A DNA stretch of 64,000 bases. It comes from Eopsaltria australis (taxonomy: Eukaryota; Chordata; Aves; Passeriformes; Petroicidae). The DNA lies in the NCBI GenBank assembly GCA_034509425.1, contig JAVTVJ010000220.1:1178001-1242000 (forward strand). Reading direction: 5' to 3'. The notes under the pieces were generated by a model that worked only from the letters and a program-made list of their open reading frames with translations, did not search any database and had not been told where the DNA came from. Below, piece by piece: positions 50,501-61,370 of this stretch (within the stretch, counting starts at the first letter, position 1; each line of letters begins with the position of its first letter). The translations under genes and the position numbers were made by a program.

Positions 50501-53500
50501 TCCTTCAGACAAAATCAGTATGTTCAGCAGTCTCTATCTGATTAATCACCAAAGACACTTCAGTGGTTTTGCTCAACTACTTTTGTGCAACTCAATGAAA
50601 ACTCACATTCTGTGCAAAAAACCCCCCTGAAACTCTAATTTGGTAAAACAAAGCAGTGAGTCAGCTTTTCTTATACCATCTACTGCTTTCCTCAAAAGAA
50701 AGTTTAACAAAGAATGACATTAAAACTGTCACTCTGCAAAGGTAAACAAGCACTCCACAGAGTTAAAAATAAATGGAGTCACAAGACTCCTTGCAATATA
50801 AACGATCCACAAAAGACACAGGATGATTTCCTCATGGAGAACTCCACACAGCAGTTATTTGTATCACCAGGCAGAACTGATTCCTGAATTGTACTTACAG
50901 CTTTACATACACAATACTGCTGAATCACTGTTTTACTGACAGGATCACTGAAAGCAGCAAGGAAGCTCATTTTTCTTGTCCTATTCCTATACCTCATTCA
51001 AATGAGCTGTAGACAATGGCAAAAAAGGAATTGTGGACATGATGAAAATCATTAGACTGAGTAGAACCCAAAATGCAGAAGCACAGGATGGACCTTTCCA
51101 TCCATGACAACTGCTTTTTGTTATTTATTTCAGCATCGAGGTGACGAAGTCACAAATTATTTGTTTACACAGAGCAAATCAATTCAAGATAATTAAACCC
51201 ATTTCAGAGGACAAGTGTAACTGCAAAATAACCCCTTTTTCTTCTGGAACAGCAGCCTTGCTTTTGGAGGGGTTGCTTTGTTGGTTTGGTTTTTTTAAAC
51301 ATACTCTCAAATTACTTCTTATGAAACTACTGGAAAAAGGCTTTTTATATGTAATAAGAAGCCACTAGGGTGAATTATACCACCATAATCACAGTGATTT
51401 AAATCTCCCATCTTCCCCTGCACTGATATTACACTTAAGCCCTTTAAGACACCCCACAGCCATCTAAATGGCCAAATCCACAAAACAAGGACCTAGCCAA
51501 AATTACCTCACCTCTGCAAAAATGTGCAAGCATATGGGGAAGAAATATGATCAATAAGCCATTCAGCTCTTGCTCAGATAGACAGTGGCCAACAAGAAGC
51601 TGCTGTGGGTTATCAGAAGCTCCTTTTACAGCAGAGGTGTTATGCTTTATAATCACTGATTTTCAGCAGCTGATGAGAGACTGAAATTGAAAATAAAATA
51701 AATATTCTCTAAACCACCTTTTTTCTTCTAACATTATGCTAGACACATGTGGGTTTTTAGCTCTATTCTGTGTAGCCTCTATTACACACTTTAGACTGTA
51801 GACTCTGAGCTATTTCATCACGAAGGTTGTCTCCTCAGTACAAAATTATCAATATAGCCATGATTTGTGGAACTGTGTTTACCCACTTTTTTTGCAGAGA
51901 TAATGCTGTAGCCTGATCCAAGACTACCTAAATCTTGGTAGTATTTTCAAGAGTGACTGCCATAAATAATTAAAACTTCTCATCAAGCAAACAGTGCTGT
52001 GAGATTTCACACACTCACTTAAAGATGCTGACACTCGCTCCAAGTGCACTCACCTAGAGTGGGAAATCAGCTGCCTCCATCTCTCTGGCTCTTTAGGAAC
52101 AAGTTTTTTCAGCTGGGTTAGAATCCTAAGGTTTTCTTTTGTTTCTTTAATATACATATAGAAGGAAGAAAACCAGTTTTCCCTTTCCATATCGCAGAGG
52201 ACCTTAACTATTAATCAGAAATATTCTACATTAATCAGAAAGCTCCTAACAAGGGTAGCTCTCTCAAAGATTAAATCAATTGCAGCTGCAGCATAAACAT
52301 GACTCTGAAAGTCATTACTACTTTAAATAACTGGTTAATTAAACCTACTTTCATTATGATACAGTCTCATTATACTAATGTTCCACCTCATTTCAAAACC
52401 AATGTAAATTTCCACAGACAAAACATTTTGGCTTATGATGAAGAGGGGGAATATAATAATAATAATAAAAGAAAAATCAATGAAGACATAAGAATTGCTA
52501 AGGAATTACTAAGGAAATGTACCTTGCTTTATTTCCCCCTCCAAAACATCTGCTGAAATCAAAGCCAGAACATCCCACGGACATGTCTTAATATCAAAGG
52601 TCATTTTGGAAAGAGAACTTCATACATTCAATGTTTTCCTCAGCAACCCACAGGAGATCTTCCCATTATTCTTGTATTAAAGGAAAACCCACAAACTTAA
52701 ATCTGCTACAGCAAAAGGAGACCACGCCTGCTCATCACTTAATACGCAGGCTGGGACAACAGAAAATCCATAATTCAAGTAAATACCACTACTCTTGGGC
52801 CAAATCCCCATCCTAATGGTCACACACTGAGGAACAGTTCCTCTGGCCAGCCCCCCTCAGCTGCTGTGCCCTCTGCAACAACAGCAAGAAACACAACATA
52901 CGGTTGTCTCTCTCAGCTATCCTCCCTGAGTGTAGGAGCTACGCGACCGCTCTGTCCTTCCTTTTTTTGGTCTGTGTTTAGCTTTAAAGTCTCCTTGGAA
53001 TAGGGAGCTCTCCTGTCCTCAAGGATCACGGGTGAAGGACACCTGAACCTAGGAGAAACAAAGGCAGAGGAGTGAATGCTCAGCACCTAACCCTTGTTCC
53101 TCCCACCACAAGCAGTTTACTACAGAGATCCAAACATCACAGGATAAGGGAATGAGAATACAACTTCTGGGACACAAAGCTGGATGCATATAGAGACAGC
53201 AGCATTTGCTCACAGTGTAGAATGAAACTGATTTATTTGGGAAATAAAGGGCAGAATTAAATTGGAAAGAAGAAATACACGGACTGATACATGGCATGTG
53301 TAACTCCACACATAAATGAAAGCAGAGCCTGAAGAGGTCCTCGCCAATAAGGCACACACCAGTGTTTTCCTTAGAAGTCCAAACACAAGGTTTCCTCTTC
53401 CCTTTCATCAGGAGTCTGTTTTCAAAGCTGCAGTGACTACTTTGCTTCCAAACGCTCTCACACAATTACTTGTTTTAAAAAAAGATGACTAAAACTTCTC

Positions 53501-56500
53501 TAGTCTGCCCACTTGCATTATTTCACAAGCAGGCTGTTTGGTGGGGTTATTTTTTGTGGGTGAGGGGAAGTGGGTGTATATTTGTAAACTGAATCTGAAC
53601 ACCACGTGTAGGCGCTTCCAAAGAATACCTGTGCAACAGTTTAAATATTGAAAGTTTTACCTATTACATAGATACATACAAGCTTAGGGATCTTGAAGTT
53701 ATGCTTTGCTTAAAAAGTCACAAACTTCTAATCCATTAGCATTTTCCTCATGAGATTTAAAGCTTCTGAGTTTGTGAGGTGTTTAATTTTTCATAAATGT
53801 ATCTGAGCTAAGTTTTAGCAGTTCTCCCAGCAGTAATACAAACTGCACTTGGGTTTTTCTTCCCAAGTACCCATTGTTAAAGATTTACAGCTGTAAAACC
53901 TACCTAGCACCGAGGCCACCCACAAGCTTCCACTGCCTGGTTTAGCTGGGACACCCGAATTCCGATGGGTTGCTCCACTTTGATCTGCAAGCTGGAGCTT
54001 CTGCCTCTCAATCAGGGAATGCCAGTCATGCCAAGTTGTGCAATGATTGATTCACTGGGGAAAAGGGCTAGGTCCAAAACAAGCACGCTAATATCTTCTG
54101 AAAATACCCTTCTCTGTGTTTTTATTTAATGAAAACATTATATCAAAGAGAAGCCACAAACCGACCGCTTCTGCTGCATTATAGGTGAAGTGTTTTCAGG
54201 CAGAGTTCCAGTCCCAACCAATAATTCAAAACTCTCATGTAAATAAAGCTTAGGGCAATGTGGGATAAACAGGCAAGCCAGCACTTGCAATAATGCAGAT
54301 ACTATTCCAAGAGACAATGTCACTCCACATGGCATCCATGAATGAATATTAGCCAAGTCTGGGAAAACCAAGCGACTAAAAGCAGGATAGAGGATTTCTG
54401 CTTCAGTCGCCAGGGATTGCAGCAACTGGGAAAAGCAACAGCAACTTTTATGATGACAACATTCTTCTAACTACCAGCAATCCAATTTCCCAAGACTGAG
54501 AGCCACCATGAAGCTCATCTTCCTACAGGAGAGAGTAACTCATTACCAAAACTTCATAAAACCAAGGAAAAGTTAGCTTGGTACTTATTTTCAGCAGTAG
54601 CAAGCCCCATCTTTTCCTAACACAAGGAACTGGCTCTGCTGTGGAGGTAAGCAAGACACAGTTAAACCTGAGTGGAACTGGCAAAAGCTTTAAATGCAGT
54701 AACAACAATGAGCCCATGTCATTTATTTTCCAGTTTTGTCTGTCAGCAATTTTTCTAATTACTGAAGCACCTTAAAGCATGATGTGAGCTCTACTGACTG
54801 GGCAGACATAAACAAAGCTTGTCTTTCATATACTGCCTGAAAGAATATACATTTGTTTACCTTGCCTGTCTGGAGAAGGGCTCCAGTTACCTGTAAAAGT
54901 TGAAAACAGGTGAGCTTTCTGAGGCCCAGCATGGGAAAGTCTAAGTCATTCCTACTAAGTTCTTTTCAGCATAGGAAAGTCTAAGTCATTCCTGGTAAGT
55001 TCTTTTCAGCTCTTCTTACCTGGTAACTGTGATCTATATATATAGAGTAGTAAACTATAAACCCAGAGAGCTGCCTTCTTGTTTCTCTACTCAAACAAGA
55101 AACTAGGAGAGATTATGGGTGGGAAAAAGAAAAAAAAAATCAAATATATTTCAGTTTAAAGAATGCACACAACCACTAAATTCTACTCATTTTAGGGACT
55201 TGAATGCAGCTTGGTTGTTTGGTCCACTTACCACATCAGACAAGTGTTTCACTGAGAGCTGCTCACAAAGGCATCTGCAAGACTGGTTTTATACTCACTG
55301 CTTTTCTTGGAGAGTTTTATTTGAGACACTGTTAGTGAGAAGAGATCACTCCACCAACCACCTCATTTATCTCAAATTAAATGGCCTTTTAAATGATCCT
55401 CAGAATTTTGAGACAAAAAGATGAACGGGAGTCTTTTGATATTTCATTTCTACAACAGATACCTGAATTCACAAATATTCAAAAATGACACTAAAGTAAC
55501 CCATGACTTGGAATTGCACAGATCTATGGGCAAGGTCTGCCTCACATAAAAGATACATCACTAAAATTCTAAGCTAATCTCAAGGTGATTTATATATAAA
55601 TCTGATTTTTAAAAACATCATTTATTCACACAATGGATATTAGAATATCAAATATGAAAAAAAAAAACCAGACCAGCTATCAAAGAATATTTTTTGGTTA
55701 TTTCCAAAAATGAAATGGAAAAAGTAGAGCAGTAGCACACCCAAGTGAGGAAAGAAATCATTAGCCAGGTGTCCCTTTTTTTCTCCCTATAAACTCAAAG
55801 TCATTAAAGTTACTATCCCTGAAGAAAGACTTCAAGGTGCACAAGCCAAAAACCACCTACATAAGTTTATGTTGTATTTGCTTTCTTTTTATTTCTGCCT
55901 TGGTTTTGTTCTCAAGTCAACCTGCAGCTCTCTTGTTCAAAATAAGTGGGGGTTTTTTTGTCACAACTCAGTGATCTTTAGGTACATAAAGCTCTTCACA
56001 AAGCTAAGGTGCAACTGAAAATGCAGAGATGCCACACTGGAGAGCAGAGCTGAACTTCGAAAACTTATATAAACTGCAGAAGAAAGAGGTGACAAATCTC
56101 CTAGTTATTATGACTTGGTTTTTTTTTTTTCCCCAGTAATAGGTAAAAAATGACCGGTAGCTGAGGGAAACTTGGGCATGTGAGATCTATATGGCACTCC
56201 CTGGAAAAATGTGAAAAGCAGTTGCAAAAGTCTCTGGCTTGAATCAATATATGGATAATGATTTACTCACAAATACACAGAGCACTTCTGCTCTCCCCCA
56301 CCATCCACCACAATTTATTTACTGCCAGAGTCTCTTGTCTCAAACCCATCCAGCTCCAATTGCTCGTCTCTTCACCCCCAACAAAACCTACAAAAGCAAA
56401 CAGAGTCACTCCTGCTGTGATGTAACCCTGCTCAGGCTTGGCAGTCACCAGAAATAACCTTCTCACCTTCACAACTCCCATATGCTACAGGACGTGCTGA

Positions 56501-57618
56501 GGACAGGCTCAGATCTCCCTCGTCAGGGCAAGATATTGTTGCTTGCAGAAAGGACGACTTGTTAAAAAAACAAACCCTCTGCCACACACGTGGGCTACAC
56601 TCCCTGATGCCAACCTGAGATCATTTCCTCTTACTCACTTCCTAAAACAAATCTCCTTTCACGAGTACAAGTTCTTTCGGTTCTCCCCCCCCCCAGTTTC
56701 ATCTCTAGGTATTTAAAACAGTCAAATCCTTCTTTAAATGATCTTCAGCGCTCCAATCCCAGCTAATAGGGGGTTCCTGAATTAAAAACACTGCTTTATA
56801 ATACCTCATATAAAAACTAATATGCACTAATTGATCTAAATATGCTGCAATGATTAAGTAATTGGTGAGACGTGCAGCTTGAACCATCTGAAGCCCAAGG
56901 AAGTGCAGTTTCAAGGATCAGAGCAAGGCCTCTTTTCAAAATCAAAACCAAAATTCGCATGGGCTCATAAAAATACCTTCAAGCCTAAGTCTCACTGCTT
57001 CAATATAACAGGTGACAATAAAACAGCTGTATGGAAAGAGAGCTGTGAGGAACTTTTGGATGAAGTCTTTGCACGTCCTGGAAGACTTGACGCTTCATAT
57101 CAGGCCCTCCTAAGGCTGGGGATCATCAAGAAGCAGCAGGAGCCTTCCTTCTGTCCCTTTCCCCGAGGAACAGCGAGCGAGGCTTCCCAAACAGGAGCAG
57201 AATTCCCCCAGGGCAGCGACCCGGGGTAGGCAGCGGGCACCACGCTGCCAGAGCCCCGGAGCTGCGTGTCCCCGCGGGAGGAGCGGCCTGGCCCCACGCT
57301 GACACCGGAGGGCACCGGGGGGCTGTCCCCACCCCTCCTCCCCGCAGGGACCCCGGCCCCACCGCAGCCCCGAGGCGCCGGCAAGGGGCGGCTCCATCCA
57401 GCGGCGCTCCCCGCCATGGGAAGGGGCGGCACCGCGGAGACCCCACCACGCCCCCCCCGCGGCCAGGCCTGCCCGGGGCCCCCCCGGCCGCTGCGCCCTC
57501 CCCGGCCCGGGCCCGCTCAGCCCGCGCCCCTCAGCGCCCCTTACGTGTTGTCCTGGTTGAAGTTGGCGAAGAGCAGATGGCCGCTGCCGGCGTCGCCGCT
57601 CTGACCGGCCAAGTTCAT
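35526..57618 (-). CDS. WIPI2: WIPI2, PI3P-binding autophagy beta-propeller, complete (436-aa, 2b-like form)
   Basis: Twelve coding exons in transcript order: 57618-57545, 48964-48882, 44093-43924, 42737-42641, 42083-41986, 41556-41464, 40665-40595, 39943-39836, 39082-38918, 37857-37750, 36583-36453 and 35638-35526 (TAA). All phases agree; 436 aa, exactly the human WIPI2b length. The start [20 protein letters not shown] has G at -3. Seven-bladed PROPPIN fold; the FRRG phosphoinositide-binding motif is at 223-226 (Arg224/Arg225), and Arg108 (KLNRQ), the residue reported to contact ATG16L1, is present. The C-terminal tail includes [10 protein letters not shown] and ends HPPMILRTD. Known role: binds PI3P on phagophores and recruits ATG16L1-ATG5-ATG12 for LC3 lipidation. 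Introns 1 and 2 are large (8.6 and 4.8 kb) and AT-rich. Confidence 0.97.
37879..37951. repeat. AT-rich tandem repeat, (ATTATTAAATAACAG)-like
   Basis: Four to five imperfect copies of TTATTAA(A/G)TAACAGA / TTATTAAAGAACA with a period near 16 bp, in the WIPI2 intron just upstream of the exon at 37857-37750. Confidence 0.7.
37975..38034 (+). mobile_element. Short CR1 3'-terminal fragment
   Basis: TTTAATGGTTAGACTTGATG, then TTTTTCCAACCTAAATGATT and CTATGA, match the extreme CR1 3' end in + orientation. About 60 bp, in a WIPI2 intron, antisense to the gene. Confidence 0.75.
43632..43720 (-). mobile_element. Old CR1 3' fragment
   Basis: CACACTGGGAAGGACCTCAG, then GTCTCTAGTCCAACCCCCTA and CTCAAAGCA, resemble the reverse complement of the CR1 3' region with many substitutions. 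It lies in a WIPI2 intron about 200 bp downstream of the exon at 44093-43924. Confidence 0.65.
44094..48881 (-). other. WIPI2: WIPI2 intron 2
   Basis: 4.8-kb AT-rich intron. Contents: a possible CR1 tail remnant near 44182-44200 (AATCACAGAATCATAG), A-homopolymers near 45244 and 48850, and a CR1 copy at about 47330-47572. I see no nested gene; open frames are short and unsupported. Confidence 0.7.
47330..47572 (+). mobile_element. CR1 LINE 3' fragment
   Basis: GACAGGACAAGGAGTAATGG, GAAGCTGAGGCTGCCCCATC, CCTGGAAGTGTCCAAGGCCA and a tail CCCTTCCAACCCACCACATT are typical CR1 3' sequence in + orientation, antisense to WIPI2. Confidence 0.9.
52054..52190 (-). CDS. Candidate alternative first coding exon of WIPI2 (unproven)
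   Basis: On the minus strand an ATG with strong context (G at -3, G at +4) opens 45 codons plus two bases ([10 protein letters not shown] ... [10 protein letters not shown]) and ends at AG|gtgagt, a full-consensus donor. The donor phase (2) is what the WIPI2 exon 2 acceptor at 48964 needs, so splicing would read ...[13 protein letters not shown] in frame. The frame stays open upstream of the ATG for 9 codons to a TGA. I recognise no homologue of the encoded peptide. It could be a chance frame in an intron. Confidence 0.25.
53904..54054 (-). other. Exon-like segment in WIPI2 intron 1 (possible poison or 5'UTR exon)
   Basis: On the minus strand a pyrimidine-rich CCCTTTTCCCCAG acceptor (ending 54055) and a CTAG|gtaggt donor (at 53903) bound 151 bases. 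Spliced after WIPI2 exon 1 it would add about 14 codons and then a TGA. One other frame is open across it for 49 codons ([16 protein letters not shown] ...) but has no ATG. Confidence 0.2.
54929..55010. repeat. 40-bp near-perfect tandem duplication
   Basis: GCATGGGAAAGTCTAAGTCA followed by TTCCT..TAAGTTCTTTTC occurs twice at a 40-bp offset, with a few substitutions between copies, in WIPI2 intron 1. Confidence 0.85.
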
Positions 57619-58110
57619 GGCGGGACGGACCTCGCCGCCCCCGTCCGGCGGGGGGAGGACGAGGAAACACCTCCGAAGGCTGCGCCCCTCAGCCGCGGCC
57701 GCCCCGGCCCCGCCGCATCCCCGCCGGGCCCTTGTTTACGCGGCGGGCGGCGGAGCGGCCCCCGCGCCTGCGCCCTCCCGCGCCTCCCGGCCGCCGTACG
57801 CGCACCGCGCCTGCGCGCGCGCGGCGGCGCCCAGCCCCGAGCGGTTCGCGTTGCGAAGCTAAGCAGGGCGCGCCGCGGCCGGCCGTGGATGGGAGACTCG
57901 GAGCGCGGCCCGCTGTCCCCGGCTCGGGCGCGTCCCCGCTGTCCCCGGGCTGAGCGCGGCCACCCCGTTCCTGTGGCGGTGCCCACGCGGTCACACCCCG
58001 CGCTGGTCCCGGCCGCCCGTGCCTCTGCAGTTCCGCTCCGTGCCACGGGATGTCCTCGAGGCTCAGCAGATGAGCGTGCGGGGGCTCCGGGCTCGGGCAA
58101 AAGGGAAAGG
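57190..58110 (-). promoter_or_regulatory. WIPI2: CpG island / promoter of WIPI2
   Basis: Very CpG-rich sequence spans the first coding exon and about 500 bp upstream, with no TATA box apparent. Transcription of WIPI2 probably starts within about 200 bp of the ATG at 57618. Long frames on both strands here are GC artefacts. Confidence 0.65.
57855..57897 (+). pseudogene. 5S rRNA-like fragment (box A and box C retained)
   Basis: GAAGCTAAGCAGGG (57855-57868) and TGGATGGGAGAC (57886-57897) are exact matches to the box A and box C portions of the vertebrate 5S rRNA internal control region as I recall it. They are separated by 17 bases here against 18 in 5S. The intermediate element and the flanks do not match, and no Pol III T-run terminator follows. 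Probably a 5S-derived remnant (pseudogene or 5S-headed SINE) inside the WIPI2 CpG island. Confidence 0.55.
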
Positions 58111-58112
58111 AA

Positions 58113-58424
58113 AGTTGGGGCTGTTGAGCCTGGAGAAGAGAAAACTGCGTGGAGACCTCAGAGCAGCCTTCAGGATCTGACAGGGCTCTCGGTCAGGATC
58201 TGTAGGAATAGGACAAGGAGTAATGAGTTCACACTGAAAGGGAAAACAGATACACAGAAGGAATTCTTTACTGTGCTGTGTCCAGGAATTCTTTACCCTG
58301 GCAGTGTCCAAAGCCAGGTTGGATTGAGCATCCTGGTCTAGTGGACGATGTCCCTGCCCATGGCATGGGGTTGGGACTACGCTATCTTTAAGTGCTTTCC
58401 AAGCCCCTCACATTCTGTGATTCT
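58113..58424 (+). mobile_element. CR1 LINE 3' fragment
   Basis: GGGGCTGTTGAGCCTGGAGA, AATAGGACAAGGAGTAATGA, CCAGGTTGGATTGAGCATCC and the tail CACATTCTGTGATTCT are CR1 sequence in + orientation, starting about 500 bp upstream of the WIPI2 ATG. Confidence 0.85.
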
Positions 58425-58529
58425 CTAACTGCTCCTGCTCAGTCTCTTCAGGGAGCTCTCAATTGTCCTGCCCGTTCGAGGGGTCCTGTGCGGGTCCCCA
58501 GCTTGCAGGAACAGATTTCCCGGAAAGAT

Positions 58530-58678
58530 CGTGGAGTTTCCCTCACTGGAGGTATTCCAGACCTGTCTGAACACAATCCTGTGCTTTGTGCTCTGGGATG
58601 ACCCTGCTTGAACAGGAAATTTAGACCAGATGCCCCACTGTGCTCCCTTCCAACCTGACCCATCCTGTGAATTTCAGA
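58530..58678 (+). mobile_element. Second CR1-like 3' fragment, different subfamily
   Basis: CACTGGAGGTATTCCAGACC, CTGTGCTTTGTGCTCTGGGA, TGACCCTGCTTGAACAGG and CTTCCAACCTGACCCATCCT with a TGTGA end match a CR1 3' region distinct from the neighbouring copy. Confidence 0.75.
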
Positions 58679-58699
58679 GCGAGGGGAGTCGTGACTTGT

Positions 58700-61370
58700 C
58701 CGGAGATAACGCAAATGCGGGGGGGGGGGAAGGGAAAAAAAAAGGGGAACTGAACGAGGGATGTCTGGAAACGGGATCAAAATCAAGGGTTTAGTACAGA
58801 AAAGGGTAAATTTCACAAAAATGAGCCACCAGGTGTTGGGTTTCTGCCTCTGGGGCCAGCTGGCTCTGGAGGGTTCATGAGTGATGCTCACAGAGCAGTG
58901 TGGAGTGATGGAGCCTCTCCCTCTCCAGCCTGTGAGGCAAAAGGTGGCACAGCTGCTGGCACAGAGACCCCTCCAAGTGGCTTAAACCCAAGTGGCCGTG
59001 CCCCAGCTCCCTGGCACCCTGTGCCCACCCTGCCATGGCCACCAGAGCCACCCCTGTCCCCCACACTGCCCCCCACATTCACCTCTGCCCCTGCTACACC
59101 TGCTGCCAGCACATCCACGTGCCCTGTAGTTCTTTCTACCCATCCAAATTTTCTTTTCTCCTGGGGAGACTTTCCCTGCTGATGGCAGATTTTTATCTCA
59201 AATTGTCCCTTTTCTTACCTGTTGGTTCTTGCGGTTTCACGTGCAGGAAAGTGTCCCTCCCTGGGGAAATGGGATCACAGCGTGTGCTGCCAGGAGAGCC
59301 GGGAGTGCTGTCACTGCAAAGGTGTGGATATTCACTCTGCACTGCTGGGATCCCCCTGGAGCCCTTCGTCAAGGGACAGTGCACTGAGGTCTCTCCAGCT
59401 GTGGGAATCCTGCAGAAAATCACAGAATATCCTGAGATGGAACACACACACGAGGATCAGAGTCCAACTCCTGGCCCTGCACAGGACATGCCAACAATCC
59501 TACCCTGTGCCTGAGAGTGTTGTCCAAACACTCCTGGAGCTCTGGGAGCCTTGGGGCTGTGAATATTCCTTGGGGAGCCTGTTCAGTGCCTGAGCACCCT
59601 CTGGGGGAAGAATTTTTTCTTAAAACCCAAACTGAACTTCCCCAGACACAGCTCCAGCTGCTCCCTAGGGTCCTGTCACTGGTCACCAGTGAGAAGAGAT
59701 CAGAACAAAGGAACAAAACATCCCTGGGCTTCATGAGCCATTCCTCATCTAAAGGAAACCTGTGCAACCCCCCCCCCCCTGCTTTGGTGATGTCAAAAAA
59801 CCCCACTACATTCATGGCACCCCACAAAATTGGAATTTCTCCTTAACACCCTTACAATTACTCAGATCTTTGCAAGGTGGGGAGTGCACCCCGTGGGAGA
59901 GGGAAGAAAAACAAGCTGGGCTCGTGGGCAGAGTACATGAGGAGAGCTGCCCTGCAGGGAGGGGACACATCCCAGTGGGGCACAGGTGGTGTGAGCGTGG
60001 ACATCTCCACACCCCACCCTGGAGCAGCCCCTGGCTGCCTGCAATTCTCCGTCTGCCAGGTTTGGAGGCATTGCTGGGGCTGGAGCCATTCCCCAGCACG
60101 ATGCTCGAGGCTTTGGTTGCCATAACAACTGGATTCAGGCTTCAAAAATAGTAACTTATTTTTCATTCAATTTGCCTTTTGCCCTCTGAGACGGAGCTAT
60201 TTTGGGATGGATGGTTTGCTTCAGGTGTCCCTTGCCAGCACGCTCGGCTCTGGGCTGGGGGCTTTGGGGATGGGGGTTATTTTGTTAAATGTGATTTACC
60301 ATCTTTTCCTCTTCCTCCCCTCTTCAGGCTCAGAGAGCAGGTACAGCAGGGCACAGGAATCACGACATAGGCTCTGCCAGAGCTCATCATCTGGGGAAGG
60401 AATTTGAAAAAAATCTTCCCGGCTAAGTGGCAGAGCGTGGGAGAGGTTTTCTGAGATGATCTCACTCTGCATCTCAGCGTGGACCTGCCACTCTCAGCCA
60501 GGGCTTGGCTGTCCCAGATATCCCACTGAAGATGGGGTTTATTTTGTTGCCCCCACACCTCCTGGATCCTGCTGCCACCAGCCTGGTCCCCACTGGTGTG
60601 TTCCATGCACAGTGGGAATCCTGCAGGAAGGCTGAACCTGCTGCTGGCTCCTGGGGTGCTTCTTGTGTGCCCTGGGGACCTCCCACAATCCAGCTGCGCC
60701 TGCAGCATCCCCTGAGGGATTGAGCTGCTTTTGGAAAGGGTTGCAGAGGGTGCCAGGGTTAATTCATGCCTTGAATTAAGGGATTCCTTCCTTTTTGTCT
60801 GCCTTGGCTTTTGGCTATGTGTGCTTGATCTCCCATGGAAATGGCCATGGGATGGCAAGATGTCCTCAGCTGTTCCACCTTCAGCATCACCACAGCTCCA
60901 GCAAGAAGAGGTTGTGTTGGGGAGACCAAGACTCTGCTCCTCCAGTTGTTGCCAGCCTCTCCTTTCTTGTCCCCCAGCCTGCAGTCCCTGGCACAGCGAG
61001 GGCAAGGATGATGCCCATCTGTCCCCAGCCAAGCCCCCATCACCTTTTGTGTCCCCTCTCTGAGCTGCCCAAGCTCAGATGTACCTCGGGATATCACCTT
61101 CTGTAGGAGCCTCCTTGGGTGATGTGGAGGAGGGAGGGATGAAGGCTTTAGGATGGAGATGGGTTGATTTTGGGGTCCTTAATCCCTGCCTTGCTGTCGT
61201 GCTGCTTTGTCCCCCTTCTCCCGAGCAGGGAGATGCTGAAATTGTGTCCCCACCCAGGGGCACCACGCAGCGACGGGGCTGAGGCAGAGCCACCCACCCC
61301 TGCTGGGGCCTCTGGAAAATAATGGGAAAAAATCAGTAAAACCAAATAAATAAAAGCAAAGCCAAACAAA
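58700..61370. other. Intergenic DNA between WIPI2 and MMD2 promoters
   Basis: Apart from the CR1 at 59414-59705, a G-run near 58720 and a C-run near 59768, nothing is recognised. Frames of up to 251 codons on the minus strand lack family features. Confidence 0.6.
59414..59705 (-). mobile_element. CR1 LINE 3' fragment
   Basis: AAATCACAGAATATCCTGAG, CCACTCCTGGAGCTCTGG-like sequence, GGGAGCCTGTTCAGTGCCTG and TTTTTTCTTAAAACCCAAAC are the reverse complement of CR1 3' sequence, moderately diverged. Confidence 0.8.

Larger units (their letters stand above)
48965..57544 (-). other. WIPI2: WIPI2 intron 1
   Basis: 8.6-kb AT-rich intron between the N-terminal coding exon and exon 2. It contains two exon-like segments (52054-52190 and 53904-54054, listed separately), an (AAT)n run near 52452, a 40-bp tandem duplication at 54929-55010 and short homopolymers. 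The 18-residue alternative exon that distinguishes human WIPI2a from 2b was not recognised. Confidence 0.7.

Noticed and set aside
53049..53465. 138-codon minus-strand frame in WIPI2 intron 1
   Set aside because: Cys-rich, no recognisable family, ends at no splice site that suits WIPI2; most likely chance.
57577..58341. 254-codon + strand frame upstream of WIPI2
   Set aside because: Arg/Ala/Pro-rich CpG-island frame that runs into a CR1 copy.
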